This document shows, piece after piece, positions 26,500 through 35,792 of a stretch of 64,000 nucleotides of DNA (position 1 is its first letter; the number at the start of each line of letters is the position of its first letter). The stretch spans positions 930,001 through 994,000 of the forward strand of contig JADJNU010000001.1 in NCBI GenBank assembly GCA_016714165.1, given 5' to 3'. The stretch comes from Bdellovibrionales bacterium. Its GTDB lineage: Bacteria; Bdellovibrionota; Bdellovibrionia; Bdellovibrionales; UBA1609. The notes under the pieces were generated by a model, which saw only the letters and a program-made list of their open reading frames with translations, ran no database searches and was not told where the DNA came from. Both the position numbers and the translations under genes were made by a program.

Positions 26500-27928
26500 T
26501 GAATTCAACTCGCCGGTTGCGAGATCGACCCTGGTAGTTTGTGTTGGGAGCAATTGGCCTTTCCTCGCCAAATCCTGAGGATTTTATTAGCCTAGAAGGC
26601 AAGCCAAGCCTTACGAGAGCCTTTTTCACTCTCGCCGCGCGCCGCTGACTCAGCTCAAGATTATAGGAAGCTCCTCCCACAGAGTCAGTGTGCCCCTCGA
26701 TAACCAACTGCTTGAACCCGGGAGGACGCTTAAGGTATTCAACCATAGGATTCAATATCTTTATGAGATCCTCGCTCGCCTCGTCTGAATTAAATGCAAA
26801 CAAAACCCCTCGCCCGATAAAAGTCTCCTTTGAGGCTGAAGGATCCCCTTCAAACGGATCTTCATCATCAGCCGACAACTCCACAACCTTATTATTTTCT
26901 GATCGCACAATTGATCCTTCTCTTTTAGATCCAGAAGAAAAAGGCTCGATATTCCAATTGAGTCCCGAGTAGATACGCCAATCGGGAGAACCGGTCCCAT
27001 GACTGATCTCCGTTCCTCCTCCTGCATGAAAAGCCAATGTATGTGAAAGGTCTATTTTCATTCCAACCAAAAGTTCCATCGAAGAGAGATCTCTGTCGCT
27101 CGTGAATTCATCAGACTGAGCCGGAAAACTGGAAAAAATCTCTGCGATCAGTTTGGTGTCCCAACTTGACATCAAGTAACTGATCGCACCTGAAGCAATA
27201 TATTGATTCCCGAATGGTTCCACAGGCACCCCAGGAATAGGATCGCCCGGGCTTCGAAAGCGGTATCCCAAATTAAAACTGTAGCTCGCCTCACCAGCGC
27301 TTTTATCCAAAACAAGCTCATAATTGAATGTGGGATTGGGATTTTGCCCAGAGAATGGGTTGTCTTCAATGCGATTGAAATTCATCAAGGCGACCATCGC
27401 CAATCCTCCCTCCTCTGGATCTCCTAATACTCTCAGTTTCGTGTTAAGCCTGAACTCGGTAATTCCCGCCGTCTCAAACTGTCCCCGAAATATTTCGCTG
27501 TCCACCGTTTGTTGATGAACTTGAGGCAAACTAAATCCCGCATCCCAATTTCGAGTCAAACCGACTCCAAAATTCAAATCGGATGAAAAAAGTGTGTCTA
27601 CGATATCAGTTCTGCTTTGATTGGAGATATTTTCATAATTAGGGAGACTGTTTACGGCATAGTTAAGAAAAAATCCAAAATTAACGACTCCTGGATCGAG
27701 AGTCTTTGACGAATGGACAGTGACAAAGTCAAGACCGTCTGTGATGGGGTTGAAATTTTGGGTGTCTACGCCCACGACATTGGCTGTCGCTGCTGACGAA
27801 ACAATCAGACCCAATCCCAGCAAAGCCAAGCATCCCTTAAAGCGTCCAGCAAAGAATCTATTCAAGCGTCCACTAAAGCTTCTCGTAAGGCCGCTAGTAA
27901 AGCCAAGTTTTCTCGGTTTCGAACTCAT
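26486..27928 (-). CDS. OmpA-family outer-membrane protein with peptidoglycan-binding C-terminus
   Basis: 480 residues. An N-terminal basic lead and hydrophobic stretch (about residues 30-50, LALLGLGLIVSSAATANV) form a long signal peptide. Residues 60-330 are alternating strands of a barrel (TRNWDAGFSLPQV, YELVLDKSAGEASYSFNLGYRFR). The C-terminal 120 residues are an OmpA/MotB domain with LVIEGHTDSVGGASYNLELSQRRA and SSGFGEERPIAPN; the Asp and Arg of that motif bind diaminopimelate in peptidoglycan. It tethers the outer membrane to the wall. Monocistronic. Confidence 0.9.
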   Translation of the reverse strand: MSSKPRKLGFTSGLTRSFSGRLNRFFAGRFKGCLALLGLGLIVSSAATANVVGVDTQNFNPITDGLDFVTVHSSKTLDPGVVNFGFFLNYAVNSLPNYENISNQSRTDIVDTLFSSDLNFGVGLTRNWDAGFSLPQVHQQTVDSEIFRGQFETAGITEFRLNTKLRVLGDPEEGGLAMVALMNFNRIEDNPFSGQNPNPTFNYELVLDKSAGEASYSFNLGYRFRSPGDPIPGVPVEPFGNQYIASGAISYLMSSWDTKLIAEIFSSFPAQSDEFTSDRDLSSMELLVGMKIDLSHTLAFHAGGGTEISHGTGSPDWRIYSGLNWNIEPFSSGSKREGSIVRSENNKVVELSADDEDPFEGDPSASKETFIGRGVLFAFNSDEASEDLIKILNPMVEYLKRPPGFKQLVIEGHTDSVGGASYNLELSQRRAARVKKALVRLGLPSRLIKSSGFGEERPIAPNTNYQGRSRNRRVEFKVYR

Positions 27929-28046
27929 GCAAGGTCGCCCGCTCCAAAAAAATTTACCTCAGCTTAAGTTTAACTGGCCAGTGGGCACTGAAGGCAAGAT
28001 CAGCTTGAACCGAAGGGCCTCAAACTGGACTCAAGTACTCCCAGGC

Positions 28047-29606
28047 TCACTCGTTTTCCTTTCGTTTCATTTGTCTTTTCTTGAGCGAGATTCGCCCCTG
28101 TGCGACCGGGCGAGTGGAATTGAACGAATCCGTGTCCCTCAAAAATCCTGGGATTTCTCGCCTGCCTCCGGAGGAGAAGTCTTTGGCTAAATCCTTTCGA
28201 ACTTCGACGAGATTAAATCCTTTTATCTGAGTGAGATAGTCAAAAAAAGCTCTGGTCAGATCAAGGAGAGAAAGTCCGTAAGGAGAGGGAAAAATACCAT
28301 CGACGTAATCAACCCACTTCCAAAACTCCCAAAAGACCGAAACCGGAGAGTTTGAATTCTCGTTAACACTCAGCCATTTGATCGACCGTATAAAGTCTCC
28401 ACTGTTATGCACTCGGTCCCAGTATTTGGAAAATCGCTCCATCTTTCTTACTTGCTCCGACCCTAGCACACTCGTTTCCAATATCTGAAAGGGAGGCCGT
28501 TGTGAATAATTCATCTTCCACAATTGACTGTGCTGAACAATGGGCGTCCCTTTTAAACGCTTTAGAATCCCCAGCTGGATTTCGTCCGGACGCAAAGAAA
28601 ATAACCGATCAAATCCATCTGCAAACGATGCGAGGGTTTCACCTGGAAGTCCAAGGATCAGATCCGCGTGAATATGCACCTGAGTCTGTTGCGTTAAAAA
28701 ACTAAAATTATCTACCACCCTTTCCCAAATATTAAAGCGACTGATTCTTTTTGCTACTTCTTCATTCAAAGTTTGAAGGCCTATCTCAAATTGAAGGGAT
28801 CCTTTCGGAAACTGAGAAATAATATCCCGAACTGCAGGAGGGAGACGATCAGGTACCATCTCGAAATGCAAAAAAAGATCCTCATCAATCCGCTCAAGAA
28901 AGAATCTCAGCACCCGATCGCAAAGATTTGCAGAAAGATTAAAGGTTCTATCAATAAACTTAAACTGCCGAGCGCCCCGCAAAAATAGTTTTTCCATTTC
29001 GGCCAGAAAATTCTCTACGTCAAAATGCCGAACGCTCTTATCAAGAGATGAAAGACAATACTGACACTTAAACGGACACCCGCGCGAGACCTCGACGCAA
29101 ACATGGCGAAACTTCAGATCCTCATCCGTATAAAGATGATAAGGCAAACAGAGTTCGGTCAATTCCGGCAAGGGCCCCGTGATGACCTCTGGCTTTGAGG
29201 CTGACTTCCAAGACCCAGAAAAAACATTTCGACAATGCTGAGAAAAGAGGAGATCGGCCTCGCCCTGTATCACCACATCTGCCCACTCACAAATCTTTTG
29301 CCCATCGAGTTCGTGACTGACTTCTGGTCCGCCAACAACCAAGTGAATTTCGGGCGAATTCTGCTTAATTTTTTCCGCGATACACTCGACCCGCTCAATG
29401 TTCCAAATATAGGCGCCAATTCCCACTATCTTTGGGTTACACGCCAAGATCTCTTCAACTATGAGATCCGGATCCTGTTTCAGAGAAAACTCTCTGAGCC
29501 CCGTCTGAGAATTTAGGTCGCCCATATTGGCCCAGAGATAACGAAGACCCAAAGACGGATACTGATAGGTGGCATTAACTGCACATAGGAGAATTGGAGT
29601 TGTCAC
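28047..29606 (-). CDS. B12-binding-domain radical SAM protein
   Basis: 519 residues. The N-terminal part (residues 1-140) resembles the cobalamin-binding Rossmann domain of class B radical SAM enzymes (PSLGLRYLWANMG, KIVGIGAYIWNIE, HLVVGGPEVS). The radical SAM cluster motif is SRGCPFKCQYC (C-x3-C-x2-C, about residue 185). A C-terminal helical domain follows after residue 380. The closest style is the uncharacterised group often named DUF4080 B12-binding radical SAM proteins (from memory). It is last in a five-gene minus-strand operon, 25 bases after a small Cys-rich protein. Substrate unknown. Confidence 0.88.
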   Translation of the reverse strand: MTTPILLCAVNATYQYPSLGLRYLWANMGDLNSQTGLREFSLKQDPDLIVEEILACNPKIVGIGAYIWNIERVECIAEKIKQNSPEIHLVVGGPEVSHELDGQKICEWADVVIQGEADLLFSQHCRNVFSGSWKSASKPEVITGPLPELTELCLPYHLYTDEDLKFRHVCVEVSRGCPFKCQYCLSSLDKSVRHFDVENFLAEMEKLFLRGARQFKFIDRTFNLSANLCDRVLRFFLERIDEDLFLHFEMVPDRLPPAVRDIISQFPKGSLQFEIGLQTLNEEVAKRISRFNIWERVVDNFSFLTQQTQVHIHADLILGLPGETLASFADGFDRLFSLRPDEIQLGILKRLKGTPIVQHSQLWKMNYSQRPPFQILETSVLGSEQVRKMERFSKYWDRVHNSGDFIRSIKWLSVNENSNSPVSVFWEFWKWVDYVDGIFPSPYGLSLLDLTRAFFDYLTQIKGFNLVEVRKDLAKDFSSGGRREIPGFLRDTDSFNSTRPVAQGRISLKKRQMKRKENE

Positions 29607-29631
29607 CTACACCACATGGGGATCAGCGCCC

Positions 29632-29928
29632 CTATCGTTTTTTAAACAGAGCTTCAGCAGCCGCACGAAGATCTTCTTTTTTAACCGAAGAAGCTCCGGT
29701 TCCATCGCCCACCTCAAAATGATCACAAAAATTTGCCCGCTTTTTTTCCAACACGACCTCTGCTGAAGTCTCTCGGCACTCATTGTAGACTTTCGAATCA
29801 TAAAACCGACAATTTTTGCAGCAATGCGCATCGGCATGACAATGCTCACACTCATCTCGAATGCCCACTGATTCTACAAATTCAGATGATTTACCGCATT
29901 CAAAGCAAATGAGTTTAAGCAATGCCAT
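29632..29928 (-). CDS. Small cysteine-rich, probably zinc-binding protein
   Basis: 98 residues with nine cysteines and several histidines: CFECG, DECEHCHADAHCCKNCRFYD, NECRETS and NFCDHF. The paired C-x2-C motifs suggest one or two zinc sites, or possibly an Fe-S site. The last 25 residues are basic. It sits between glpX (12 bases) and the radical SAM gene (25 bases). I know such proteins from related genomes only as hypothetical. Function unknown. Confidence 0.75.
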   Translation of the reverse strand: MALLKLICFECGKSSEFVESVGIRDECEHCHADAHCCKNCRFYDSKVYNECRETSAEVVLEKKRANFCDHFEVGDGTGASSVKKEDLRAAAEALFKKR

Positions 29929-29940
29929 TGACCTTCCCGC

Positions 29941-30903
29941 CTACCAAAGAGGTTTGATACTGAAATCATGATCAGCTTCGATCCTCCGGGTTGTACCCGT
30001 TGCCGATCTCATCACAATTGAATGGGTCGAAGCCCTCTGATTGGAGTAGTAACGAACCCCTTTGAGGAGGGGGCCATCGGTCACCCCTGTCGCACAAAAC
30101 ATAACATCGCCTTGAGCCAATTCATCGCGACCATAGGCACGATGAAGATCCTTGATTCCCATTCGAAAAGCTCTCTTTTTCTCCTCTTCGTTGCGAAATT
30201 GAAGGCGCCCCTGAAAGTCACCGCCCATACATTTAAGAGCCGCAGCCGTGATCACACCCTCCGGCGCTCCACCCACTCCCATTAAAAGATCAATGCCCGA
30301 GTCTGGCCAGCAGACAGCAATTCCAGCAGAAACGTCTCCGTCTCCGATGAGACGAATGCGCGCCCCCGTCCTACGAACCTCGCCAATCAATTGCTCATGA
30401 CGTGGACGATCCAAAATCACGACGGTCATATCTTCAACATTTTTGCTTAGAGCCCGAGCGACCCGCTCAATATTTTCGGTCGGAGATAAATTCAAATCAA
30501 TTGAGCCTCGGGCCTGCGGACCGCAGGCCAGCTTGTCCATGTACGTATCCGGCGCATGCAAAAAATTTCCTCTTTCTGCAATCGCAATGACAGAAATCGC
30601 TCCAACCCCACCTTTGGCACAAATCGTGGTCCCCTCCAAAGGATCAAGAGCAATGTCAACTTTTGGTGATTCCGGCGTGTTTCGGCCGACCTTCTCTCCG
30701 ATATAGAGCATGGGGGCCTCATCCCTCTCCCCCTCCCCAATCACAACTGTGCCATTGATATTAACTGAATCGAAAGCGCGACGCATTGAGTCTACTGCTG
30801 CCTGATCTGCTTCCTTTTCATTGCCACGTCCCATGTATCGGGCCGAGGCGAGTGCTGCAAACTCAGTAATCCTCACAAACTCAAGGGCCAGGTTTCTATC
30901 CAT
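29941..30903 (-). CDS. glpX: Class II fructose-1,6-bisphosphatase GlpX
   Basis: 320 residues, the normal length. The GlpX signatures are clear: GNEKEADQAAVDSMRR, VVIGEGERDEAPMLYIGE (metal-binding acids), DIALDPLEGTT and MGVGGAPEGVITAAAL. It makes fructose-6-phosphate in gluconeogenesis in the cytoplasm. It overlaps the end of the upstream thioesterase gene by 31 bases, so an alternative internal start should be considered, although the N-terminus MDRNLALEFVRITE matches the family start. Confidence 0.95.
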   Translation of the reverse strand: MDRNLALEFVRITEFAALASARYMGRGNEKEADQAAVDSMRRAFDSVNINGTVVIGEGERDEAPMLYIGEKVGRNTPESPKVDIALDPLEGTTICAKGGVGAISVIAIAERGNFLHAPDTYMDKLACGPQARGSIDLNLSPTENIERVARALSKNVEDMTVVILDRPRHEQLIGEVRRTGARIRLIGDGDVSAGIAVCWPDSGIDLLMGVGGAPEGVITAAALKCMGGDFQGRLQFRNEEEKKRAFRMGIKDLHRAYGRDELAQGDVMFCATGVTDGPLLKGVRYYSNQRASTHSIVMRSATGTTRRIEADHDFSIKPLW

Positions 30904-31307
30904 GATTCATTCTCCAATTGGGCCATGAACTCCTTTTTGAGGCGAACAGGCTTAATTTTTTCATCAACAGGGACTAAAAGAGTTTCTCCAGTTGCAATAC
31001 GCTGCTCACCAGTCTGAGAATAAATGGCATAGCGAAAGCGAATTTTCAATCCCTCCCTGCGAACAGTTACCGCTATTTTGAGGTCATCGTCAAAACGAGG
31101 TCCTTTCTCGTGGTAACAGTGAGATTCCAATACAGCAAAACAGACTGGGGCATAAGGAAAGTGATAATTCATCAATCCTCTTTCGCGTAACCAAGCAACT
31201 CTTGCCTCCTCAAAATAACGAAGGTAATTGGCATGATGGACAACACCCATGGCATCCGTCTCGCAAAATGCCACTTTCCGGAAAAGTACAAATAGATTCT
31301 TATTCAC
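30873..31307 (-). CDS. Acyl-CoA thioesterase, 4HBT hot-dog family (YbgC/FadM-like)
   Basis: 144 residues of a single hot-dog domain. FCETDAMGVVHHANYLRYFEEARVAWL carries the 4-hydroxybenzoyl-CoA thioesterase catalytic Asp and following His pair of the YbgC group. Likely cytoplasmic hydrolysis of acyl-CoA. It starts 8 bases before the stop of the preceding gene and overlaps glpX by 31 bases. No tol-pal genes follow, so a Tol-Pal link is not supported here. Confidence 0.85.
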   Translation of the reverse strand: MNKNLFVLFRKVAFCETDAMGVVHHANYLRYFEEARVAWLRERGLMNYHFPYAPVCFAVLESHCYHEKGPRFDDDLKIAVTVRREGLKIRFRYAIYSQTGEQRIATGETLLVPVDEKIKPVRLKKEFMAQLENESWIETWPLSL

Positions 31308-32133
31308 TCACAGCCTCAGATTCACTTTTAGACCCCTGCGACCTGTACAGGGTTTCCACCATTGATCTTATTTTCTCAGCCATCTGTTTAAGCACCATTT
31401 CAAGGCCAAATTCAACAAACAGTTGCGGGATGGGGAGTCTGTCGTATTCGTAAAGTGCTGTCATAGAAAACTCTGATTTTAGACGCTCAATGTCCTTGAT
31501 TTCTACCACGCCCTTCATCCCGCTTAGAGTTCCGGCAACGACATGAAAGAGAATCTGACGTCGCCCCTTCAGTTGATCATGAAAAAAGATCTCCATGAGC
31601 ATGCGGGCGTGATAGTCAAAGGCTGCGACATGCAAGAAAAGATGCTTCTGGCGCTGATTAAATGTGGATTCCTTCACGTACTGGCTGAGATCCTTCAGAC
31701 GGTAAAATTCACGAATTCGATTTGATGAGAATTCAGGTGGTGCTTCAATTAATCCGGCCCCTGAGAGCTTTAACTGCCTACGAACCTGTTGACCCTTTTT
31801 CGAAACAGGAGGCAAAGAAACGTCCCTTGTCACAACGGAGACAACAACTGCCCTCTCCTCCCTCATCTGTTTCAAAACTTTCTCTTTGCGATTCCACCAG
31901 GGCAATGTTTCCATCCACACGGGAATAAACTCCTTTGGGCTCACTCTCTCCCATCCCGACTCAGGCCAGACCAAAGGCAAGGAAAGAGAGTCGTTCTGCT
32001 TAGCGTTACCAGACGAAGCAAGGCTCTCCTCAGCAATTGCACGAAGCCCCAAGCAAAGGAAAACAATAACCAGAGAAGCGCCAACAAGAACAAGACTCGC
32101 ACAAAAAAAATATCGCGTCTCGGGACTCCTCAC
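31300..32133 (-). CDS. Hypothetical membrane-anchored SRPBCC-like protein
   Basis: 277 residues. A hydrophobic segment at residues 9-33 is an uncleaved or cleaved signal. Residues 75-265 have the strand and helix order of an SRPBCC domain: VVSVVTRDV, a long middle with LSGAGLIEAPPEF, LFLHVAAFDY, RQILFHVVAGTL, FSMTALYEY, and a long C-terminal helix (FVEFGLEMVLKQMAEKIRSM). That resemblance is by eye. It is the first gene of the operon ending in the radical SAM gene and is divergent from pgsA, 59 bases away. Confidence 0.65.
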   Translation of the reverse strand: MRSPETRYFFCASLVLVGASLVIVFLCLGLRAIAEESLASSGNAKQNDSLSLPLVWPESGWERVSPKEFIPVWMETLPWWNRKEKVLKQMREERAVVVSVVTRDVSLPPVSKKGQQVRRQLKLSGAGLIEAPPEFSSNRIREFYRLKDLSQYVKESTFNQRQKHLFLHVAAFDYHARMLMEIFFHDQLKGRRQILFHVVAGTLSGMKGVVEIKDIERLKSEFSMTALYEYDRLPIPQLFVEFGLEMVLKQMAEKIRSMVETLYRSQGSKSESEAVSE

Positions 32134-32192
32134 TTGAACCTCACTATGGAAGACTCTATAAGGAAACTCCTCTGCAAGTAAAGTGAGTCACC

Positions 32193-32807
32193 ATGAATTC
32201 GCAGCATGACTGGAAAAAGTCGCTCCCTATGTGGGCGACGTACACTAGAATTGGTTTTACCCCCCTTATTGTGTTGAGCCTTTATCTCGATCGGCCTTGG
32301 AAGGGCTGGGCCGCCGCTTTTATCTTTTTTGTTGGTTCTCTGACCGACTGGCTGGACGGATATTGGGCGCGCAAATATCAGGCAGAAAGCGCGATGGGAA
32401 AATTTATGGACCCCATCGCAGATAAAATTCTTGTTCTTGGCGCCCTCATCATGCTTCTCAACGTCCACCGAGTTGATCCGCTGATGGTTATTCTCTTATT
32501 ATCCCGTGACATTTTCATCGGCGGACTTCGCTCTGTCGCAGCGGCCAATAGAGTGATCATCTCGGCAAAGCCCTTTGGCAAGGGCAAAACGGCCATACAG
32601 ATGATAGGAATTCCCCTGCTCCTTATTGACAATTCCCTCTTTGAACTTCCGACTCAGCAGGTCGGCTATTGGCTTCTTTGGATGAGCGTTGTGTTGAGTT
32701 TTGGATCGGGACTCCAGTACACCATTGGATACTATCGAGGACGCAGCGCCTCCTTATCGACAAACTCCCATCACCATATCGTAGACAAGCAAAACAATCC
32801 CACATAG
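32193..32807 (+). CDS. pgsA: CDP-diacylglycerol--glycerol-3-phosphate 3-phosphatidyltransferase PgsA
   Basis: 204 residues with several membrane helices. The CDP-alcohol phosphotransferase signature D-x2-D-G-x2-A-R-x8-G-x3-D-x3-D is complete in DWLDGYWARKYQ through GKFMDPIADK (about residues 50-76). It makes phosphatidylglycerol phosphate, the first step to phosphatidylglycerol and cardiolipin. CDP-alcohol enzymes differ in substrate, but the TRIGFTPLIVLSLY opening and the position of the motif fit PgsA best. Divergent from the gene at 32133. Confidence 0.88.
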   Translation: MNSQHDWKKSLPMWATYTRIGFTPLIVLSLYLDRPWKGWAAAFIFFVGSLTDWLDGYWARKYQAESAMGKFMDPIADKILVLGALIMLLNVHRVDPLMVILLLSRDIFIGGLRSVAAANRVIISAKPFGKGKTAIQMIGIPLLLIDNSLFELPTQQVGYWLLWMSVVLSFGSGLQYTIGYYRGRSASLSTNSHHHIVDKQNNPT

Positions 32808-32873
32808 GATTTTATCACTTTCACCTCGAGTTCGTCTCAGGTTGGCTTGAAAAATGAGGAGTGATCTTTATAA

Positions 32874-34100
32874 ATGGATTGGCTTAAAGCAAATTTTTGG
32901 GAAATCAAACAGTCGTCGTCCCTCAGGTGGCTCGGTTTTCTTCTCGCCCTTTCTCATTTGATTACCTTTTTTCTTTGGACATCTCAAAACCATCTTCCTC
33001 TCATGTATTACGCTGAAGAAGCACCCATGTGTTGGAGCTTTTTTGAAAATTGTGGCATGATGAGATTTCTGTCTCTGGGACAAGTGACTTTCATCTATTA
33101 TGTCTACCCCATCTTGGCGCTTCTTGCTGCCCTCATGTTAATTGGCCACCGTCTCTACGGAGGAGGCTGGTTCTTTTTGTTAATTGCATTTGGTCTCAAA
33201 TCACTGCTTTACTTCCAGGACTCGCGACTAAGCAACAATGCCCACTATCTTCTGTTTGTCTGTCATATTATTTATCTGTTCATTCCACAAAAGAAGGCGA
33301 TCCTTAAGTATCTCATCGTGTCCTTCATTGTGACCTCAGGCCTATTGAAGTTAAACGCAGATTGGCTTTCTGGGATGTGGATCCACCATCACACCGGATT
33401 GCATCTCAAGGTTTGCGAATGGTTAGCTGCTCTCTCGGCACTTGCTGAGCTCATTCTTCCTTGGCTGATCGTTTCTCGAAAATCCCAAAACGTAATTATC
33501 GGCTTTCTCTCGTTGGTTGCTTATTTCGTCGCTTATTTTTTATTGGCGATGCCTTTGGACCCTGTCTGCTCTCTCCTTTTTCTTTCTTTCTACCCGGCCT
33601 ACTATATGGAACAACGTCGAGTCGAAATGGAATACCTGTATCGATCTTACATTCGACCGGAAGCAAGCCAGGCCTGGGTGCCTTTGATTCTTCTCATATT
33701 TTGGTCCCTCCAAGCCTTCCCTTTCATTAAATATCAAAATCCTAACGTCAATCTGATCGCAGAAACATTTGCCCTCCAGGGATATCCCGCAGCCGCCGAA
33801 TGCTACCAGACAAGCTTCGCCTCTTTTGAAAATGAGACACGCGAGCTTGGAGTGGATCACAACAAATCTCAAGGAGAGAGCAGGGAATGCGATCCCTTTG
33901 TGCGCTTTCTGGATGTCAAAGCCCTTTGCCATCAATTGACTCAGCAAGCCGGATTTCAAAATATAGCCAGTTCCTTTGTCATTCGCGGGCTGAATGATAA
34001 GAAATTCAAGCGCATTTTCGAATCAAACGAAATCTGCAATGACAATATTAACTTTCGCACAGTGGGGCAATCGAAATGGAATCTGAATCTGGGCGATTGA
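32874..34100 (+). CDS. Multi-pass membrane protein, HTTM-like
   Basis: 408 residues with about eight membrane helices (for example LRWLGFLLALSHLITFFLW, FIYYVYPILALLAALMLIG, WVPLILLIFWSLQAF). The layout of helices, with conserved-looking WIHHHTGLHL, resembles HTTM/vitamin-K-carboxylase-like membrane domains, but this is by eye and no carboxylase motif is visible. The last 100 residues are hydrophilic with several cysteines (AECYQTS, ECDPF, ALCHQL, NEICN), probably periplasmic. It overlaps the next gene by 25 bases. Confidence 0.7.
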   Translation: MDWLKANFWEIKQSSSLRWLGFLLALSHLITFFLWTSQNHLPLMYYAEEAPMCWSFFENCGMMRFLSLGQVTFIYYVYPILALLAALMLIGHRLYGGGWFFLLIAFGLKSLLYFQDSRLSNNAHYLLFVCHIIYLFIPQKKAILKYLIVSFIVTSGLLKLNADWLSGMWIHHHTGLHLKVCEWLAALSALAELILPWLIVSRKSQNVIIGFLSLVAYFVAYFLLAMPLDPVCSLLFLSFYPAYYMEQRRVEMEYLYRSYIRPEASQAWVPLILLIFWSLQAFPFIKYQNPNVNLIAETFALQGYPAAAECYQTSFASFENETRELGVDHNKSQGESRECDPFVRFLDVKALCHQLTQQAGFQNIASSFVIRGLNDKKFKRIFESNEICNDNINFRTVGQSKWNLNLGD

Positions 34101-35518
34101 ATTGGCTTCTTAAACCTCTGTTTTCTATTTATCTCATGGTCTGTTTGTTTTTTTTGTTCAAAAACAATCCCTACCTTTATTCTACTGAGACTCTCAAAAG
34201 CATTTTTCAAAAAGAGCAGGAAAGTCTCGTTCACACCGTCCCGGCCATAGAAGGCCTCGAGGGCAAGCCTTCTGATTTGAACCTGACTTTTAATTGGCGA
34301 CAGAACAATGGTCGAACTGGAACCTATAATGATCAGCTCACTTTTGGGCGAAAATATGGAAAACTCTGGATGAGAGACCTTTGGGTTAACGGAGATGAAG
34401 CTTTTAAAAAGGCCTCTTTCGTCTGGGATGACAGTGGCTATTATTTGACCGCTGGGGTTCCCCAGCTCGTAAAAACAGACGACAAGGGACAACTTGTTTG
34501 GAAATTGTCTCTGGCAAACCCTGCGTCCATTTTCAGAGCAGTTCCCATTTTAACCAAAACAAGAATGTACGCCACCACCACAGACGGCCGTATTTTTTGC
34601 CTGGACAAAGAGAAGGGAAGAATAATTTGGACATCAAAACCTGTCGATGAAATTCGAGGAGCGCCTGCATTAGTTGATAGCCAAATCTATTTCTTTGGAG
34701 TCCATGAGGAAAATCTCAAAAATAAAACTCATCTTTTTCAAGCTAATCCTTGGACGGGAATCGTAAAGCAAATTAGTGCCGAAGACGTTGGCTCTATTAA
34801 CCCCTATCCTCCAACCATCAATGAAGAGCTGAATGCGCTCTATGTTGGCAGTGAAGAAGGGAATTTGTACGCAATCAATTACCAGTCAGGAAAACTTCTT
34901 TTTAAGACTTCCACTTCTGACAAAATTCTCTCCGCTATTCTGTTAGCCCAGAAGAGACTGGCATTTACGACAATGGACGGAAAGCTCGTTTCGGTAGATG
35001 CCCGAACAGGAGCTCTCGTCTGGGAAACAGACCTCGAATCGGCTTCCGAGACCACCCCGTCTTACGTTCCCACTTTTGATTATTTGGTTGCTATGACAAT
35101 CAATGGTTATCTCCAGACCATTGATTTTAAAACCGGAGAAAAACAATGGAAGTTTCTCGCCAACAGCGAAAGCAGTACAAAACACCACACATTCAGTCTG
35201 CGGCTCAACGGACCTGCCATGGAAAGTTACGACCTCAAATGGAAAAATAAGGGCTACGTTATCTTCGCTCCTTGCGCCTCAAAAAAAATCTGCGTTTATA
35301 GCCCTGATCATGGAAAGGTTCTGGCGCGAATCCTTCTCGAGGGCGAAATGGCGTCTGAACCTATATTTGATGGAAAAGACTTCATTGTCACAGTCAAAAC
35401 AGAACAAAATGGGGCGCTCAAATTGATGCGCATGGGTGAGTCGGGCGGGCACCTTTCCTCTCCGACCTCGCGAGCCTCTGAAGCTAAGATATCGAGTGAA
35501 GATCACAACGGCGGCTGA
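34076..35518 (+). CDS. PQQ-type beta-propeller protein, membrane-anchored
   Basis: 480 residues. One membrane segment (about 16-29, FSIYLMVCLFFLF), then repeated propeller blades of the BamB/PQQ-dehydrogenase type: GRIFCLDKEKGRIIW, GNLYAINYQSGKLLFK, GKLVSVDARTGALVWE, GYLQTIDFKTGEKQWK. Each blade has the A-x-D-x3-G-x2-x-W pattern. No enzyme motif is seen, so a binding or scaffolding role in the periplasm is likely. It is coupled to the membrane protein before it, and the two probably work together. It is not an obvious BamB because it lacks a lipobox. Confidence 0.8.
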   Translation: MESESGRLNWLLKPLFSIYLMVCLFFLFKNNPYLYSTETLKSIFQKEQESLVHTVPAIEGLEGKPSDLNLTFNWRQNNGRTGTYNDQLTFGRKYGKLWMRDLWVNGDEAFKKASFVWDDSGYYLTAGVPQLVKTDDKGQLVWKLSLANPASIFRAVPILTKTRMYATTTDGRIFCLDKEKGRIIWTSKPVDEIRGAPALVDSQIYFFGVHEENLKNKTHLFQANPWTGIVKQISAEDVGSINPYPPTINEELNALYVGSEEGNLYAINYQSGKLLFKTSTSDKILSAILLAQKRLAFTTMDGKLVSVDARTGALVWETDLESASETTPSYVPTFDYLVAMTINGYLQTIDFKTGEKQWKFLANSESSTKHHTFSLRLNGPAMESYDLKWKNKGYVIFAPCASKKICVYSPDHGKVLARILLEGEMASEPIFDGKDFIVTVKTEQNGALKLMRMGESGGHLSSPTSRASEAKISSEDHNGG

Positions 35519-35560
35519 TTGTCCGCTTTGTCGAGATCACCATTTTTTGGCAAAGTTCCG

Positions 35561-35590
35561 TTGACAAGTAATTGAACCAACCAGTAGAAA
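35561..35590 (+). promoter_or_regulatory. Possible promoter of tRNA-Gly
   Basis: TTGACA at 35561-35566 is a perfect -35 box. A weak -10-like TAGAAA lies 18 bases downstream (35585-35590). The tRNA begins about 65 bases further on. The -10 box is poor, so this is tentative. Confidence 0.35.
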
Positions 35591-35656
35591 TGACAGCTCA
35601 GTTATTTGATTTATTTGGTTTCGATTGAGTTCAGAATTTAGCTCCGAACTCTTGAT

Positions 35657-35732
35657 GCGGGAATAGCTCAGTTGATAGAGCGTCGCCTTGCCAAGGCGAA
35701 GGTCGCGGGTTTGAATCCCGTCTCCCGCTCCA
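35657..35732 (+). tRNA. tRNA-Gly (anticodon GCC)
   Basis: The 76-base sequence folds as a cloverleaf: acceptor GCGGGAA pairs with the 3' CTCCCGC side, the D arm starts AGCTCAGTTGATAGAGC, the anticodon loop TTGCCAA holds GCC, and the T arm is GCGGGTTTGAATCCCGT. The CCA end is encoded (35730-35732). It reads GGC and GGU glycine codons. It marks the left edge of an accessory region with transposase remnants; tRNA genes are common integration sites, but I find no repeat of its 3' end inside the window. Confidence 0.97.
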
Positions 35733-35792
35733 TTAGTTTCAAACACTTAGACTGTTTTCAGTCGATAATCCCACCGAAACCGAGATTTCTAA